From Echria macrotheca (lineage: Eukaryota; Ascomycota; Sordariomycetes; Sordariales; Schizotheciaceae), in contig MU839834.1 in NCBI GenBank assembly GCA_030411725.1, forward strand, positions 372,001 through 436,000: a stretch of DNA of 64,000 bases. The letters run 5' to 3'. The position numbers were made by a program, and so were the translations under genes. Positions 23,752 through 33,736 of this stretch are shown here, piece after piece (positions within the stretch are counted from its first letter, which is position 1; each line of letters opens with the position of its first letter). Below the pieces are notes generated by a model that saw only the letters and a program-made list of their open reading frames with translations, ran no database searches and was not told where the DNA came from.

Positions 23752-24371
23752 ATGCGGGCCGTTCTCCATATCGCCGGCGCCTTCCTGGCTGCCGCCTCTG
23801 CTGTCAGAGGCCTGAGCTATGCTCTCCCGGCCGGCTTTCCCGTGTCGATATTAGCAAGTTCCGACTGTAAAATGCCCCAAAACTTCAACGTTAGCCAACT
23901 GGTGGTATGGGAGCCTGCGACGGCCAATCCGAACCAGAACGACACGGCCGACTTTGTCTTTACGGACTCGGATACGGGCATCGTCACGCCCTGCCACAAA
24001 AACGCCAGCTCCATCAACGTGGCATGGCCAGGCGATGCACCCAGATACGCATGCGACAACCCGCTCGTCTTGTTCATCTGGCAGAGCGGAAAGCTCCTCA
24101 TGATAGAGCAAGCATGTCCCGAAACCAGCGGGTATGAAGCGTCTTCCTCCATCTGACTTGAAAAGTCGCTGACAAGGGCACTAGGTCAACCAAATACGAA
24201 GCATCGGGTTCTCTGTCTCCTGGCTTCCAGTGCGAGCCAACGGACCCCACGTTGCCGATGGGAGAGGGCTTCCTCTGCGTATCTGTCGACCAGAACATGG
24301 CCGGGAAGTTTACCAGCTTGCAGCCCGCACCTCCTCCGCCAGCCCCGCCATCCGGATCATCCACGTCTTAA
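23752..24371 (+). CDS. Secreted cysteine-containing protein of unknown function
   Basis: I do not recognise the family. Exons 23752-24131 and 24185-24371 sum to 567 nt (188 residues) with a 53-nt intron. A signal peptide is clear: MRAVLHIAGAFLAAASAVRG, with cleavage likely near residue 20. The mature part has six cysteines (contexts SSDCKM, VTPCHK, RYACDN, QACPE, FQCEP, FLCVS), enough for three disulfides. It has N-glycosylation sequons (NVS, NDT, NAS) and an all-beta-looking composition (LVLFIWQSGKLLMIEQ). The C-terminus is Pro/Ser-rich without a hydrophobic GPI tail. It lies 0.66 kb upstream of a secreted lipase on the same strand. Effector or wall-associated roles are possible but unsupported. 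Confidence 0.7.
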
Positions 24372-25032
24372 ACAAACGGAGTCGTGGAGGGTTGGAGTGG
24401 ATGAAACGGGGAGCTGGTCAAGAATCACTCGGGCATCAGAGCGAGGGTGGACACCTTAATATGGGAGATTATGGACTACAAGTAGAACTAGAGCCCCTAG
24501 CAATTCGAGAATAGATGGGAAAATAGTTACACCGTGATGGCATTCGAAAAGAGATGCATGCGCATGTGTGGGAGCGGCGGCGCTGGTCCTTTTGAATGCG
24601 GGGTGCTGCAGCTGGGTGGCGTTAATCCCTGTCCTCGGCATTCCAGGCCCTGGCAGGGCGTGCTGGCGCCCCAAGAATCCCAACAACTCCAATCCCAACC
24701 CAAAAATGACGCTCTCGACGGGCCAAGTCTCATCTGTCGCATTGCATCATCGACCTCCTGCGTTGTCCAGAATGGATTCCTGGCGACCGCAAGAAAACTA
24801 CGAACACTCCCTGTGACTATTCTCGACTCCGACTTCGACCTGACTCTGCAAGATTGCGAACTAGTTCTGCATTTCGACTACTTGGTCACGCGGTGCGACC
24901 ACTGGACCCCGGCGAACATGGTTCGGCGACATCATACGAGGTGGCCGCTCTGCAAGACCTAAAAGTCCTCGCCTTCGCCGTCCGCTTGACCCATCCTTTT
25001 CAACTGCAATATACACTTGCGGCATCAACAAA
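24372..25032. promoter_or_regulatory. Spacer upstream of lipase
   Basis: This is 660 bp between two same-strand genes. It should hold the 3' UTR of the first and the promoter of the lipase. No element is recognised. Confidence 0.4.
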
Positions 25033-26235
25033 ATGCGACTTACTTCACTCGCCGTGCCGTTCCTGTTGCGATGTTCTGGCGCCCTCGGCAACCCTTTGGA
25101 TCAACATCCGCTTTCCCACGATGACGTCTCGCCACGGGCCGTGTCTGTCCCCTTCTTCGCAACACTCGAGCGCCTCGCCCGTCTAGTGGATATCACGTAT
25201 TGCGTTGGGACAACGGGCGTGTCGCCCCCCTTCTCATGCGCCTCGCGCTGCAAGGACTTCCCCTCTCTCCACCTCGAACGCACCTGGAACACGGGCGTGC
25301 TGCTTAGCGACAGCTGCGGCTACATCGCGGTGGATCATGGCGAGGACCGGGCCGCCCCCGCGGGCGAGAAAGTCACATACGGACCGGCCATAGTCGTTGC
25401 CTTTCGCGGGACGTACAGCATTACCAACACTATTATCGATCTTGGCACCATTCCCCAGGAGTACGTGCCGTACCCGGCGCCCGACGATGGAGAAGACGAG
25501 CCGGAACATCGGTGCGAAAACTGCACAGTGCACATGGGCTTCATGGCGTCATGGCGCAACGCCCGTGAGGTCGTCCTGCCGGTACTGAAGGAAGTTCGGG
25601 AGAAGCACCCCGGATACCCCGTCCAGCTGATCGGGCACAGCCTCGGTGGCGCTGTCGCTGCCCTTGCGGCCCTAGAGCTGCGGCTCTCTCTGGGATGGAC
25701 TGATGTCACAGTCACGACGTTTGGCGAGCCGCGGGTCGGCAACAAGGCATTGGCGAACTATCTGGATGCCGCCTTTGGCCTAAAGAACGGCAGTATCGAG
25801 GACGCCGAGAAGCTGCCATACCGCCGAGTGACGCACGTGAACGACCCGGTACCGTTGCTCCCGCTGAGCGAGTGGGGGTTCCGCTCGCATGCCGGCGAGG
25901 TGTACATCTCGAAGGCAGAGCTGCAACCAGCGCCTGAGGACCTTAGGTTATGTCATGGCGATAACGATCCCAATTGTATGGGTGGAGCGGAGCAAGACAG
26001 TTGGCTAGTGGTGCTTTCCGCTGTACTGGAAGAACAGAGAAGGAAACCAGATATCGATATCTGGACGGGCAGGTTTAGGGGGGTACCGGCCAGACTGAAG
26101 TTGTGGCAGTTATTCTTTGCGCATAGGGATTATTTCTGGAGGCTAGGACTCTGTCTGCCCGGTGGTGACCCGGCTGACTGGGGAAGAGGGAGGTATAATC
26201 TCACGCTGGACGAGGTGGAGATGAAGGATCTGTGA
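25033..26235 (+). CDS. Secreted class-3 (alpha/beta-hydrolase) lipase
   Basis: This is a single exon of 400 residues. The N-terminus MRLTSLAVPFLLRCSGALG is a signal peptide. The alpha/beta-hydrolase core shows VVAFRGTYS (oxyanion region), HMGFMASW, the nucleophile elbow with S203 in IGHSLGG, FGEPRVGN, D271 in HVNDPVPLLP, and a C-terminal His (H364 in FFAHRDYFW), a plausible Ser-Asp-His triad in Thermomyces-lipase-like spacing. Several Cys (CVGTTG, CASRC, CENC, LCLPG) suggest disulfides. The substrate is probably triacylglycerol or another carboxylic ester; a feruloyl-esterase-like preference cannot be excluded. The neighbouring upstream gene also encodes a secreted protein. Confidence 0.88.
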   Translation: MRLTSLAVPFLLRCSGALGNPLDQHPLSHDDVSPRAVSVPFFATLERLARLVDITYCVGTTGVSPPFSCASRCKDFPSLHLERTWNTGVLLSDSCGYIAVDHGEDRAAPAGEKVTYGPAIVVAFRGTYSITNTIIDLGTIPQEYVPYPAPDDGEDEPEHRCENCTVHMGFMASWRNAREVVLPVLKEVREKHPGYPVQLIGHSLGGAVAALAALELRLSLGWTDVTVTTFGEPRVGNKALANYLDAAFGLKNGSIEDAEKLPYRRVTHVNDPVPLLPLSEWGFRSHAGEVYISKAELQPAPEDLRLCHGDNDPNCMGGAEQDSWLVVLSAVLEEQRRKPDIDIWTGRFRGVPARLKLWQLFFAHRDYFWRLGLCLPGGDPADWGRGRYNLTLDEVEMKDL

Positions 26236-28604
26236 AAAGCATTGTTTGGTGCAAAATCGCTGGCGCCTGGGTTTTTGACTATGGATACTGGAAAAGGGCA
26301 TGGAAACAGGCGGGCTTTGTCAATTCTGGCATGAGATATGAGCGTATGATCGTGGAGTTGGCAGGCGTTGAGGCTTGGAGTTAATCCATAGTAATATTGA
26401 CCGTATCATCTATCATCTTGTTTGCTACCATCTCTTGAGTGGATGTGCATCGGTGGACGCCGTCTGGTTTGACATTGATGAGACGAGTCGCCTTGGTAAC
26501 TGCTTGATACCCAATGACGATGGTGTTCTGTTTATCTCACCAACAGCCGGATCCCGTCACCAAGGTTACACAGCAGCAGGAGGCAGGAGAAGGTCATTTA
26601 CGCGACCCCATCTATCTAATTCGTCCTTTTGTTTTCATGTTGTGTACCACATCCCATCTTTTCACACGAATCATGGCCCCGACTCCAGGTGCCAAATAAA
26701 CTGTCTAGCCTTGTTTCTTGTTGTGCATTTTCTTACTCGCCCGAATCTACATTTTCCCCTTGTGCTGGTATACGCATGTATACATACACTACGCCGGGAA
26801 AAGTACTCCCGAACAGAATTTAGTAGCATCGTCATTGGCGTTGAGACGGATCCCAGGATACCAACATGCACAGCTCGGGACGGTCCGGCACCGGGTTCGG
26901 ACGGAAGTTCTGATATCAGCAGCAGTCGGCGCAAGAGCCGGATGACGGAGGTGTGAAAGGGGGAAAAGAGATGAGTGGTACACAGGCAGTCAGTCGATTG
27001 GGGGAGACCGCGTGACGACTATTTTTGTTTTGGGAAGCCTTCAAGGTTGCTTCTTGCAGCATTTCCTCTCCCCCGCGTGGAGACCGACTGGAAGTACTTA
27101 CCTTGGCTTTGTATCTACTTCAGTATCTCGTCCGCACACCGCTAGCCGATAATCCATGTTTCTATCTTGCTAGGAACATGGGTGCCCGAACAAATGGCAT
27201 GACTGCCGAGCAGCTGTATCTTGGGGTATGCGAGGCTATCGCGCGCACGCTTGCTTACTGAGTTATGTACCTACACTCTACTATCCAAGCTTTGGGGATG
27301 CGGGTGGTGCGGTGGTAGGAAAAAGAGAGCAGAAATTTTAGGTCAATCACGGGGCTACCAAACTGGTGAGGGGCTGAGGGGCAAAGGGGGAATGTTTTTC
27401 TAGCCGGTTCTACGGTGAGTTGTCCAAAATACAAGCTCGACGGCCCCACAAAATGGCTTGCTTTTATTTTATCTCTGGTCTCCATTGACCAAAGGCTTGT
27501 CCGGTCGGCATCTTGCAGGCCGTGACTCAACCCCAAAAATGAAGCCGGGCCGGGAAGGAAAGCGCAGGACGCGAGTGGACTGGTCCCTCACTGATCACCA
27601 GTCATCGCCTTCTGGTCTCGCTGGGAGAGAACAAAGAATCAAGTGGGCGCATCATCTCCCGCGTGACTGCGGGCAGTGCTGGCACGAGGGACCTTGTGTT
27701 GAAGGCGCCCGAGCGTGGCCGATAAGACACAGCCGTGTTGATGGTGGGAAGAAGAGGGGCTCCGGACGAGGGGTTCTGAGTCAAGGCAGGCCTCTCTGGG
27801 CTTTATCCGCCCACAGTTGGCACAGATCAACCCCTCCATGTGCTCAATTGATACAGCAAGTAGGGAACAACCTCTGACGCGTAGTATTTTTGTAGAATTC
27901 GCGAGAGCTCACAATCTTGATGATTGCTGCTTCCAGCGGAGGCCGGACAGCCTCGAAGCAGATTGACATGGTGGGGCAACCAGCGCCAAGGGTCGGTCGA
28001 GTCCCGAGAAGGCACAGAGGCTCACCAGTCCAGTGTCCGAGTGGGGAGACGCGGTTTCCGAAAACGGGACTTGCCTGTGGCCACTCCCGCATCGGACTGA
28101 CAATGTAAACAAATTGACCAAGTTCGAACCAGAGCCAACCGCTCCTTCACAGCAGACAGTCTATTCCGGGGCCCCTTTGGCGCTCAGACGTGGGAGGAAC
28201 GGAAGAAAGCCGTGAGGTGGATGAGATCCGCCAGCCAAATAGCGCGGAGGCCTGTGGGCGGGTTCGTCCGTTAGGAAGTCACCTGTGTTTGTGCGGCATT
28301 TGCATGAGACCACGCGTTCCGCGCTAGCGCGCCAATCGTGGTTTAATTCGACTTCGTCCCTAAAAAACAAGGGCCCCCAGCTCGGCTGGCCCCACTGGCC
28401 CTGAGAGGGGGAGTCGGCCCTCTCCAAGTCCCTCTCTGCCTCACCACATTAAACTTGCACCTGCTCGGAAACCATATCACGTCACAACACAGCCCAACAC
28501 AACCTCTTCCAAGCCTGACGATCTCCTATAACTTGACCCATTCTCCGTCAACGCACACAAGACATCGCCGAATATCACAATATCTCTGCAACAACTTGAG
28601 AACA
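26236..28604. other. Gene-free 2.4-kb stretch upstream of 14-3-3
   Basis: No ORF here has recognisable family features, and the longest (193 codons at 26375) looks like chance. I see no tRNA fold, repeat array or transposon remnant. The last few hundred bases must contain the 14-3-3 promoter and leader. Confidence 0.5.
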
Positions 28605-29783
28605 ATGGCGACCGAGGTAAGCACATCTGAGCCTTCATCACGCCCGAGCAAAGCCGGCTTCCTTCCCATCCCCTCGTGCCTGTGCCCGACGCCGCCTCGC
28701 CGGCCAGCAGCCCGTGATGGCCGAACCATATCCTTGCCCATCACATTTGCCCTGCTTCTTGGAACAGAATGACTTTGCTAACGTTTGCGGACTTGGTACA
28801 GCGTGAAAGGTGTGTTTTCCTTCTGGCTCCTGCCCCACGGGCGGAGACGTACTGACGGCGAGTCCAACTTCACAGCAAGACTTTCCTTGCCCGCCTCTGC
28901 GAGCAGGCTGAGCGTTACGATGAAATGGTCACATACATGAAGGAGGTCGCGAAGCTTGGTGGCGAGCTCTCAGTCGACGAGCGCAACCTTCTCTCCGTTG
29001 CCTACAAGAATGTGGTTGGCACCCGCCGTGCCAGCTGGCGTATTATTTCCTCGATCGAGCAGAAGGAGGAGTCCAAGGGCACCGAGAAGCACGTTGGAAC
29101 CATCCGCGAGTACCGCCACAAGATCGAGAGCGAGCTCGAGAAGGTGTGCCAGGATGTGCTTGACGTCCTCGACGATTCCCTTATCCCCAACGCCGCGACC
29201 GGCGAGTCGAAGGTTTTCTACCACAAGATGTGCGTTGAAAACGGGCCAGCATTTCTCCCAAAATAATTGACTGACCCCGCGTGTAGGAAGGGTGACTACC
29301 ACCGCTATCTTGCCGAGTTTGCTTCTGGCGAGAAGCGCAAGCTTGCCGCCACTGCTGCCCACGAGGCCTACAAGGTACGGTTGGATGCAGAGAGAGATAT
29401 GGCGAGTTTGTCGCTGACCCGCTGTTTCTTAGAGCGCTACCGACGTCGCTCAGACGGAGTTGACCCCGACTCACCCCATCCGGTTGGGCCTTGCCCTGAA
29501 CTTCTCGGTGTTCTACTATGAGATCCTCAACTCGCCCGACCGGGCTTGCCACCTCGCCAAGCAGGCGTTTGATGATGCCATCGCGGAGCTCGACTCCCTC
29601 TCAGAGGAGTCGTACCGCGACAGCACCCTTATCATGCAGCTTCTGCGGGATAACCTTACACTCTGGACTTCTTCCGATAACGGTGCTGAGGCCGAGGCCG
29701 CGGCGCCCGCCGAGCCGAAGCCTGCTGAGGAGGAGAAGAAGGAGACAGAAGCCAAGGCTGATGAGCCAGCTCCTGAGTCTTAG
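28605..29783 (+). CDS. 14-3-3 protein
   Basis: This is a phosphoserine/threonine-binding dimeric adaptor. Exons 28605-28616, 28802-28809, 28876-29229, 29287-29374 and 29433-29783 sum to 813 nt (270 residues). Exon 2 is an 8-nt micro-exon (CGTGAAAG) that, with exon 1 (12 nt) and exon 3, yields MATERESKTFLARLCEQAERY. Conserved features: helix-3 signature RNLLSVAYKNVVGTRRASWR, then YHKMKGDYHRYLAEF, PIRLGLALNFSVFYYEIL, and the 14-3-3 signature ending ESYRDSTLIMQLLRDNLTLW. The C-terminal 35 residues are an Ala/Glu/Pro-rich acidic tail, as in other fungal 14-3-3s. All phases agree across the four introns. Confidence 0.96.
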
Positions 29784-31055
29784 ACAACCGTCCAGTCGCG
29801 TTCCTCTATTTCGACTATTGCAGCGTCATGTCTCTTGTGAGGCATACCGTTGACGACGGTCTCGAGCGCTTCTTTTTCGCATGGGAGGACCGGGGGCTGG
29901 TGTCATATTCTACCACTCGGTGGGCGTGAACAACGGCACATTATCAGGGCTAGGTCGGGACAGCGCTAGGGAGTTGGTTGACGTTGGGGAACTGAAAATG
30001 CAGGACGGGTGATACTCTTTTTTATTTTGTTTTTGTTTTCATGTCTCTTTTCGCAGTCACTCTTCCCTCGCACTCGTCCTCTGGCGGTCCAAGGGAAAGG
30101 CCACGGGAAGTCGATGATTCAGCTGGCAGGCAATACACACAACTAACCACGAGGTTTCTTCTCACTTGAGGGGCCATTGCCAATGGACGTGGATTTTTCT
30201 GATTTCCTTGGTGCCGGGAAGGTGGCTGCCTCATGATATGTCTGATATCACGGTTTCCGCTTTGCGTCACAGTTTACCGGGGTGTTTTGTTTTGCGTGCC
30301 TCCTGTATGTGTGTGCCGGGTTGTCTGTATGGGTGGGCCTTGTGGTTATCCCGGATCATGGGAACAAGAGTCGCTGGGCTTTTCATGGGAGTCTGAAGGC
30401 GGAGGGCAATGGGTTTCTTCTCATGTTTGTCATACCCCAAGCACACACACCACAACCCTGTTTTTTTACCCCTGGATTGGTCCGTTTCCCCGTGGATGGG
30501 GTCTGCCCTATCGACGTGTTTGCGAGTCCTTTTGGCGGGAGACCCGAGTTTGGGGCTCTCGCGAGTGTAAAATCCATAAATCCAGTAGACAACTACGTTT
30601 GATCTCATGCCTCATGTCTGATATCCTGGGTGCACAAGTACATTGCCATCCCGCTCCTTGAGAGTTAATCTGAATACCGCCGTGTAGGTGTTAATCCGAT
30701 CTCGCTTTTCTTATCTATGCATCCATCCATACGGAATCCATCAAGAATTCAGCTCCATATTCGGGGTATAGGTCTATTTCAAACCATCGCGCTATGTACA
30801 ACCGTACATAGTCGTGAGTGCATTTGTCCATCCGTATCTACCTATTCCATGCCTGCGTCTGTTATCTACATACCCAAGATAGGCACTCTCTCTCTCTGTA
30901 ACTAGAGGTGGAAAGACTAGAGATGTATATCCACATCTATGAAAAGGAAAAGTAAAGGATGATAAGAAAAAGGCTCACTAGTGTAAAATAAGTAGATTGG
31001 AAATCGTGGAATACATACACATTTACACTCAAGATATGATACAGACGCAGTGGGC

Positions 31056-31079
31056 GGGGATGTTGGTAACAACATCCCC
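31056..31079. other. Perfect hairpin with GTAA loop
   Basis: GGGGATGTTG, GTAA, CAACATCCCC form a 10-bp perfect stem closed by a GNRA-type tetraloop. It directly adjoins four C5 tracts. No gene is assigned. It could be a structured RNA element or a transcription end, but no transcript boundary is visible. Confidence 0.6.
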
Positions 31080-31105
31080 CTTTACCCCCTTACCCCCTTA
31101 CCCCC
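31076..31105 (-). repeat. Four-tract G5 quadruplex motif
   Basis: The plus strand has four runs of exactly five C at 31076, 31085, 31093 and 31101, separated by TTTA, TTA and TTA. The minus strand therefore has four G5 tracts with 3-4-nt loops, an ideal quadruplex-forming pattern. It is too short and irregular to be a telomere relic. Confidence 0.65.
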
Positions 31106-31600
31106 TTGCCTTGCACGAGGGGCACGAACACCCGACCGACTCTTTAAACTTGTCGTTGACCGTTACCTATCGCAGAACAGCACCCCAAAGAGGTGATCTA
31201 CTTCTCTAGACCTACAGAATAAAACGCAGCTATTCCGTACGTGGAGACAGACACAAACCTCACAAATCTCCGCCAAAGAATAAATTCCCGAGCGGGCGGG
31301 TGCGACTCAAAATTCAGATGAATAAGGTAAATCGGAAGATGCTTGATACGTTCAGGGCAAATCAGGTAGATAGGTATCTACCATCCCTACGTGGTTGTAT
31401 TGTACATGCAAGCAAACAAACAACCAAAGCTTTGTCTCGTCTGCCCCCACCAAAAACGAGCGAGGTTGCTCGAGACTCAATCAAAACCCACCACCACTAA
31501 AGGCAACAAACATATACGGAACATCACCCAACCCTAGACTTAGACAGTGCCTCCCGCTTACCGACAAAATACAGTTTAGCCAGACTCTGGGTATACAAAA

Positions 31601-31674
31601 GGTCGGATGGTGTAGTTGGTTATCACGTCAGTCTAACACACTGAAGGTCCCCAGTTCAAACCTGGGTTCGATCA
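31601..31674 (+). tRNA. tRNA-Val (AAC)
   Basis: The 74-nt sequence folds as a cloverleaf: acceptor GGTCGGA with TTCGATC (two G-U pairs), D arm GTG/CAC with AGTTGG loop, anticodon stem TCAGT/ACTGA with loop CTAACAC (anticodon AAC), T arm CCCAG/CTGGG with TTCAAAC, and discriminator A. There is no intron. CCA is not encoded. A Pol III terminator of ten T follows 31 nt downstream (31706-31715). Confidence 0.95.
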
Positions 31675-31705
31675 GGTATCAGATACTTCCCAAGTATGCT
31701 GTTTC

Positions 31706-31715
31706 TTTTTTTTTT
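31706..31715 (+). terminator. Pol III T-run after tRNA-Val
   Basis: An uninterrupted run of ten T is the first T stretch of at least four after the tRNA, apart from a TTT. It is the expected Pol III stop. Confidence 0.6.
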
Positions 31716-32023
31716 GCTTCTGCTTTCTTCTCTTGCACCGTTGTTGGCATCATTTAGCTCTTGGGTAGTCAGTCGATCATGCTGGCTCTCCAAGGACCCT
31801 ATGGGCGAAAGGTCGGGGGACATGGCAATGCGAAAAAGGCGGTGAACACATAACACCAGAATGATAAAAAACACGCTACTTATTAGCGCTGACTGCCCTC
31901 CCTAATAACCTTCCTCTACCAAGTCGTATGCAATCCTTCCTCCCTCTCTAACGCTGGGGTATACTTCTTCAAACCCAAACCTCTTCATCAGCCTGTAGTA
32001 GTTTCCGTGCGGACTCGTTCCAG

Positions 32024-33700
32024 TCAAAAGGTATCATCATCCATCGTGTCTCTTTTCGTGCCATCATCCATCGTGTCGTCGTCCGTGCCATCATCCATCG
32101 TGTCGTCGTCCTTGCCATCATCCATCGTGTCGTCGTCCGTGCCATCATCTATCGTGTCGTCTGTGCCCCGATAATCTGCTTCTGGAATAGGGATGAACGA
32201 ATACACAAGCTGTCCTTTTGGTTTGGGGACGAACGGATACAGAAGCTGTGGTTGAGGTTGGACATCTTGGCGCGGCATCATCGTCTGGAATATCGACTGG
32301 GGCGGCATCACCGGCTGAGGCTGCATCATTGCCTGGCGCTGGGTCACCTGCTTCTGCTGGACCGTTCCCTGGGCCTCATGTTGACGTAGGGCCTGTTGGT
32401 CCTGTGTGAATGTTTGAGGTTGGACGGCCCACTGATGTGTGGGTTGTTGATACTGGATGGGCTGCTGATACCGGATGGGCTGTTGATACTGGATAGGCTG
32501 TTGATATTGGATAGGCTGTTGATGTTGGATAGGCTGTTGATATTGGATGGGGATGGGCTGTTGATACGGGATGGGCTGTTGATACTGGATGGGCTGTTGA
32601 TATTGGCTGGACTGTTGGTGCTGGGTGGGCTGTATGGGCTGGACGGGCTGGACAGGCTGGGTGGGCTGTTGACGCTGGATCTCCTGTTGACGCTGGATCT
32701 CCTGTTGCCGCTGGATCTGCTGTTGCAGCTGGATCTGCTGTTGCCGCTGGATCCCCCGTTGACGCTGGATCTCCTGTTGCCGCTGGATCCCCTGTTGCCG
32801 CTGGATCTCCTGTTGCCGCTGGACCGCTGCAAATGCGCGCTTCATCTCCTCCAAATTGTGCTGGCGGTTCTCTGGTCGAAATAATGGCGTGTCCCGTACG
32901 CCACCACGTCGGGACCCTGGGGAGTCAGAGGAGTTTCGTTCGGTTAATGCCGTGCTAAGGCTCGCCTCTGAGGCAACCTTCGCCTTGCGCCTCCCCTCGA
33001 CCATGCCCTTAAGGGCAACGAGGGGCTCCAGTGACGTTGTGGAGGAACGCTCGAGATTCGTGAACGCAGACATATTGTCTTGGGCCCCTTTGGCTTCATA
33101 CCCACGGAGGGAGACAGATTCCTCTCCTCCCACCCATTCATCACCGCCTTCATTATCGTCGACCTCATAGGAGCGAGAGACCTCAGGACCTGCGGTACCC
33201 CTCGCTTGTGGCGTAGCCGTCGCTTTGCGCTTGCGCTTGCCTTTAACCGACCTGGAACTCAGGCCCGGTTGGCAAGTATCGTAATTTGATATGGATTTTT
33301 TACTTCTGTTGGCCACGGCTTTGTTGACCTTTTCTCGCGAGAGGGAGGGGTGTGCTGCGCCGGGCCACTCAACACCGCCTTCTTGGATTTCGCGGGCGAA
33401 GTACAAAGCGTATGCCCGCAAGTCAGACACATCAAACAGATGACCCAGTGACCTGATTCGTGAAGATCCGCCCGGTGAATTCTCGATCGGGTCGTCGGGG
33501 ACTTCGCTGTCTTCGCGGAGAATATTGTGCAAGAGCACCCACTCATACACGTCCCATAGGGGATGCGCCCACGAGGGAAGCTCGTGGTTTTGGATCCTCG
33601 GAATCATTGTAATATAATCCGCGAGCGACGCGGCATGCCGTTGTCGTAGGATGATGTCCCACTGTGGATAATTGCGAAGATGTTCGCCGTATATGAACAT
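32024..33700 (-). CDS. Gln-rich low-complexity protein of unknown function (downstream ORF)
   Basis: I do not recognise this 558-residue ORF. Residues 1-125 look globular (YGEHLRNYPQWDIILRQRHAASL, HPLWDVYEWVLLHNIL, LRAYALYFAREIQ). A basic segment KGKRKRKATA follows, perhaps a nuclear signal. Residues ~290-420 are Gln repeats (RQQEIQ and QYQQPI units from 18-nt DNA repeats). The end is a DDDTMDDGT acidic array from 27-nt repeats. The frame is open upstream of this ATG for only 12 sense codons, to the TAG that ends the next ORF on the same strand (33737). The two may be one gene interrupted by a stop or joined by an unseen intron. Codon use resembles the neighbours, so it may be translated, but no homology supports it. 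Confidence 0.45.
   Translation of the reverse strand: MFIYGEHLRNYPQWDIILRQRHAASLADYITMIPRIQNHELPSWAHPLWDVYEWVLLHNILREDSEVPDDPIENSPGGSSRIRSLGHLFDVSDLRAYALYFAREIQEGGVEWPGAAHPSLSREKVNKAVANRSKKSISNYDTCQPGLSSRSVKGKRKRKATATPQARGTAGPEVSRSYEVDDNEGGDEWVGGEESVSLRGYEAKGAQDNMSAFTNLERSSTTSLEPLVALKGMVEGRRKAKVASEASLSTALTERNSSDSPGSRRGGVRDTPLFRPENRQHNLEEMKRAFAAVQRQQEIQRQQGIQRQQEIQRQRGIQRQQQIQLQQQIQRQQEIQRQQEIQRQQPTQPVQPVQPIQPTQHQQSSQYQQPIQYQQPIPYQQPIPIQYQQPIQHQQPIQYQQPIQYQQPIRYQQPIQYQQPTHQWAVQPQTFTQDQQALRQHEAQGTVQQKQVTQRQAMMQPQPVMPPQSIFQTMMPRQDVQPQPQLLYPFVPKPKGQLVYSFIPIPEADYRGTDDTIDDGTDDDTMDDGKDDDTMDDGTDDDTMDDGTKRDTMDDDTF
32036..32165. repeat. 27-nt tandem repeat encoding acidic DDDTMDDGT units
   Basis: Near-identical units built on CCATCATCCATCGTGTCG followed by TCGTCCGTG recur about five times, in frame with the minus-strand ORF. 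Each unit gives nine residues, so copy changes keep frame. Confidence 0.8.
32440..32825. repeat. 18-nt minisatellite encoding Gln-rich hexapeptides
   Basis: Units such as GCTGTTGATACTGGATGG and TCCTGTTGACGCTGGATC repeat through this stretch, encoding QYQQPI and RQQEIQ on the minus strand. Two sub-families are arranged in blocks, which suggests local duplication. Confidence 0.8.
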
Positions 33701-33736
33701 GGGGGGTTCGGAGGCGAAGGAGCTAACGGGTGCATT

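Larger units (their letters stand above)
29784..31600. other. Spacer between 14-3-3 and tRNA-Val
   Basis: This 1.8-kb region has no supported protein gene. It contains a perfect hairpin next to a C5/G5 tract array at 31056-31105, listed separately. The rest is unremarkable. Confidence 0.5.

Noticed and set aside
27080..27110. U1 snRNA 5' end-like sequence (TACTTACCT)
   Set aside because: The following bases do not continue as U1; it reads as a chance donor complement.
31076..31105. Interstitial telomere repeat
   Set aside because: Filamentous-fungal telomeres are TTAGGG. These units are C5 with TTA spacers and only four tracts, so a quadruplex-type repeat is the better description.
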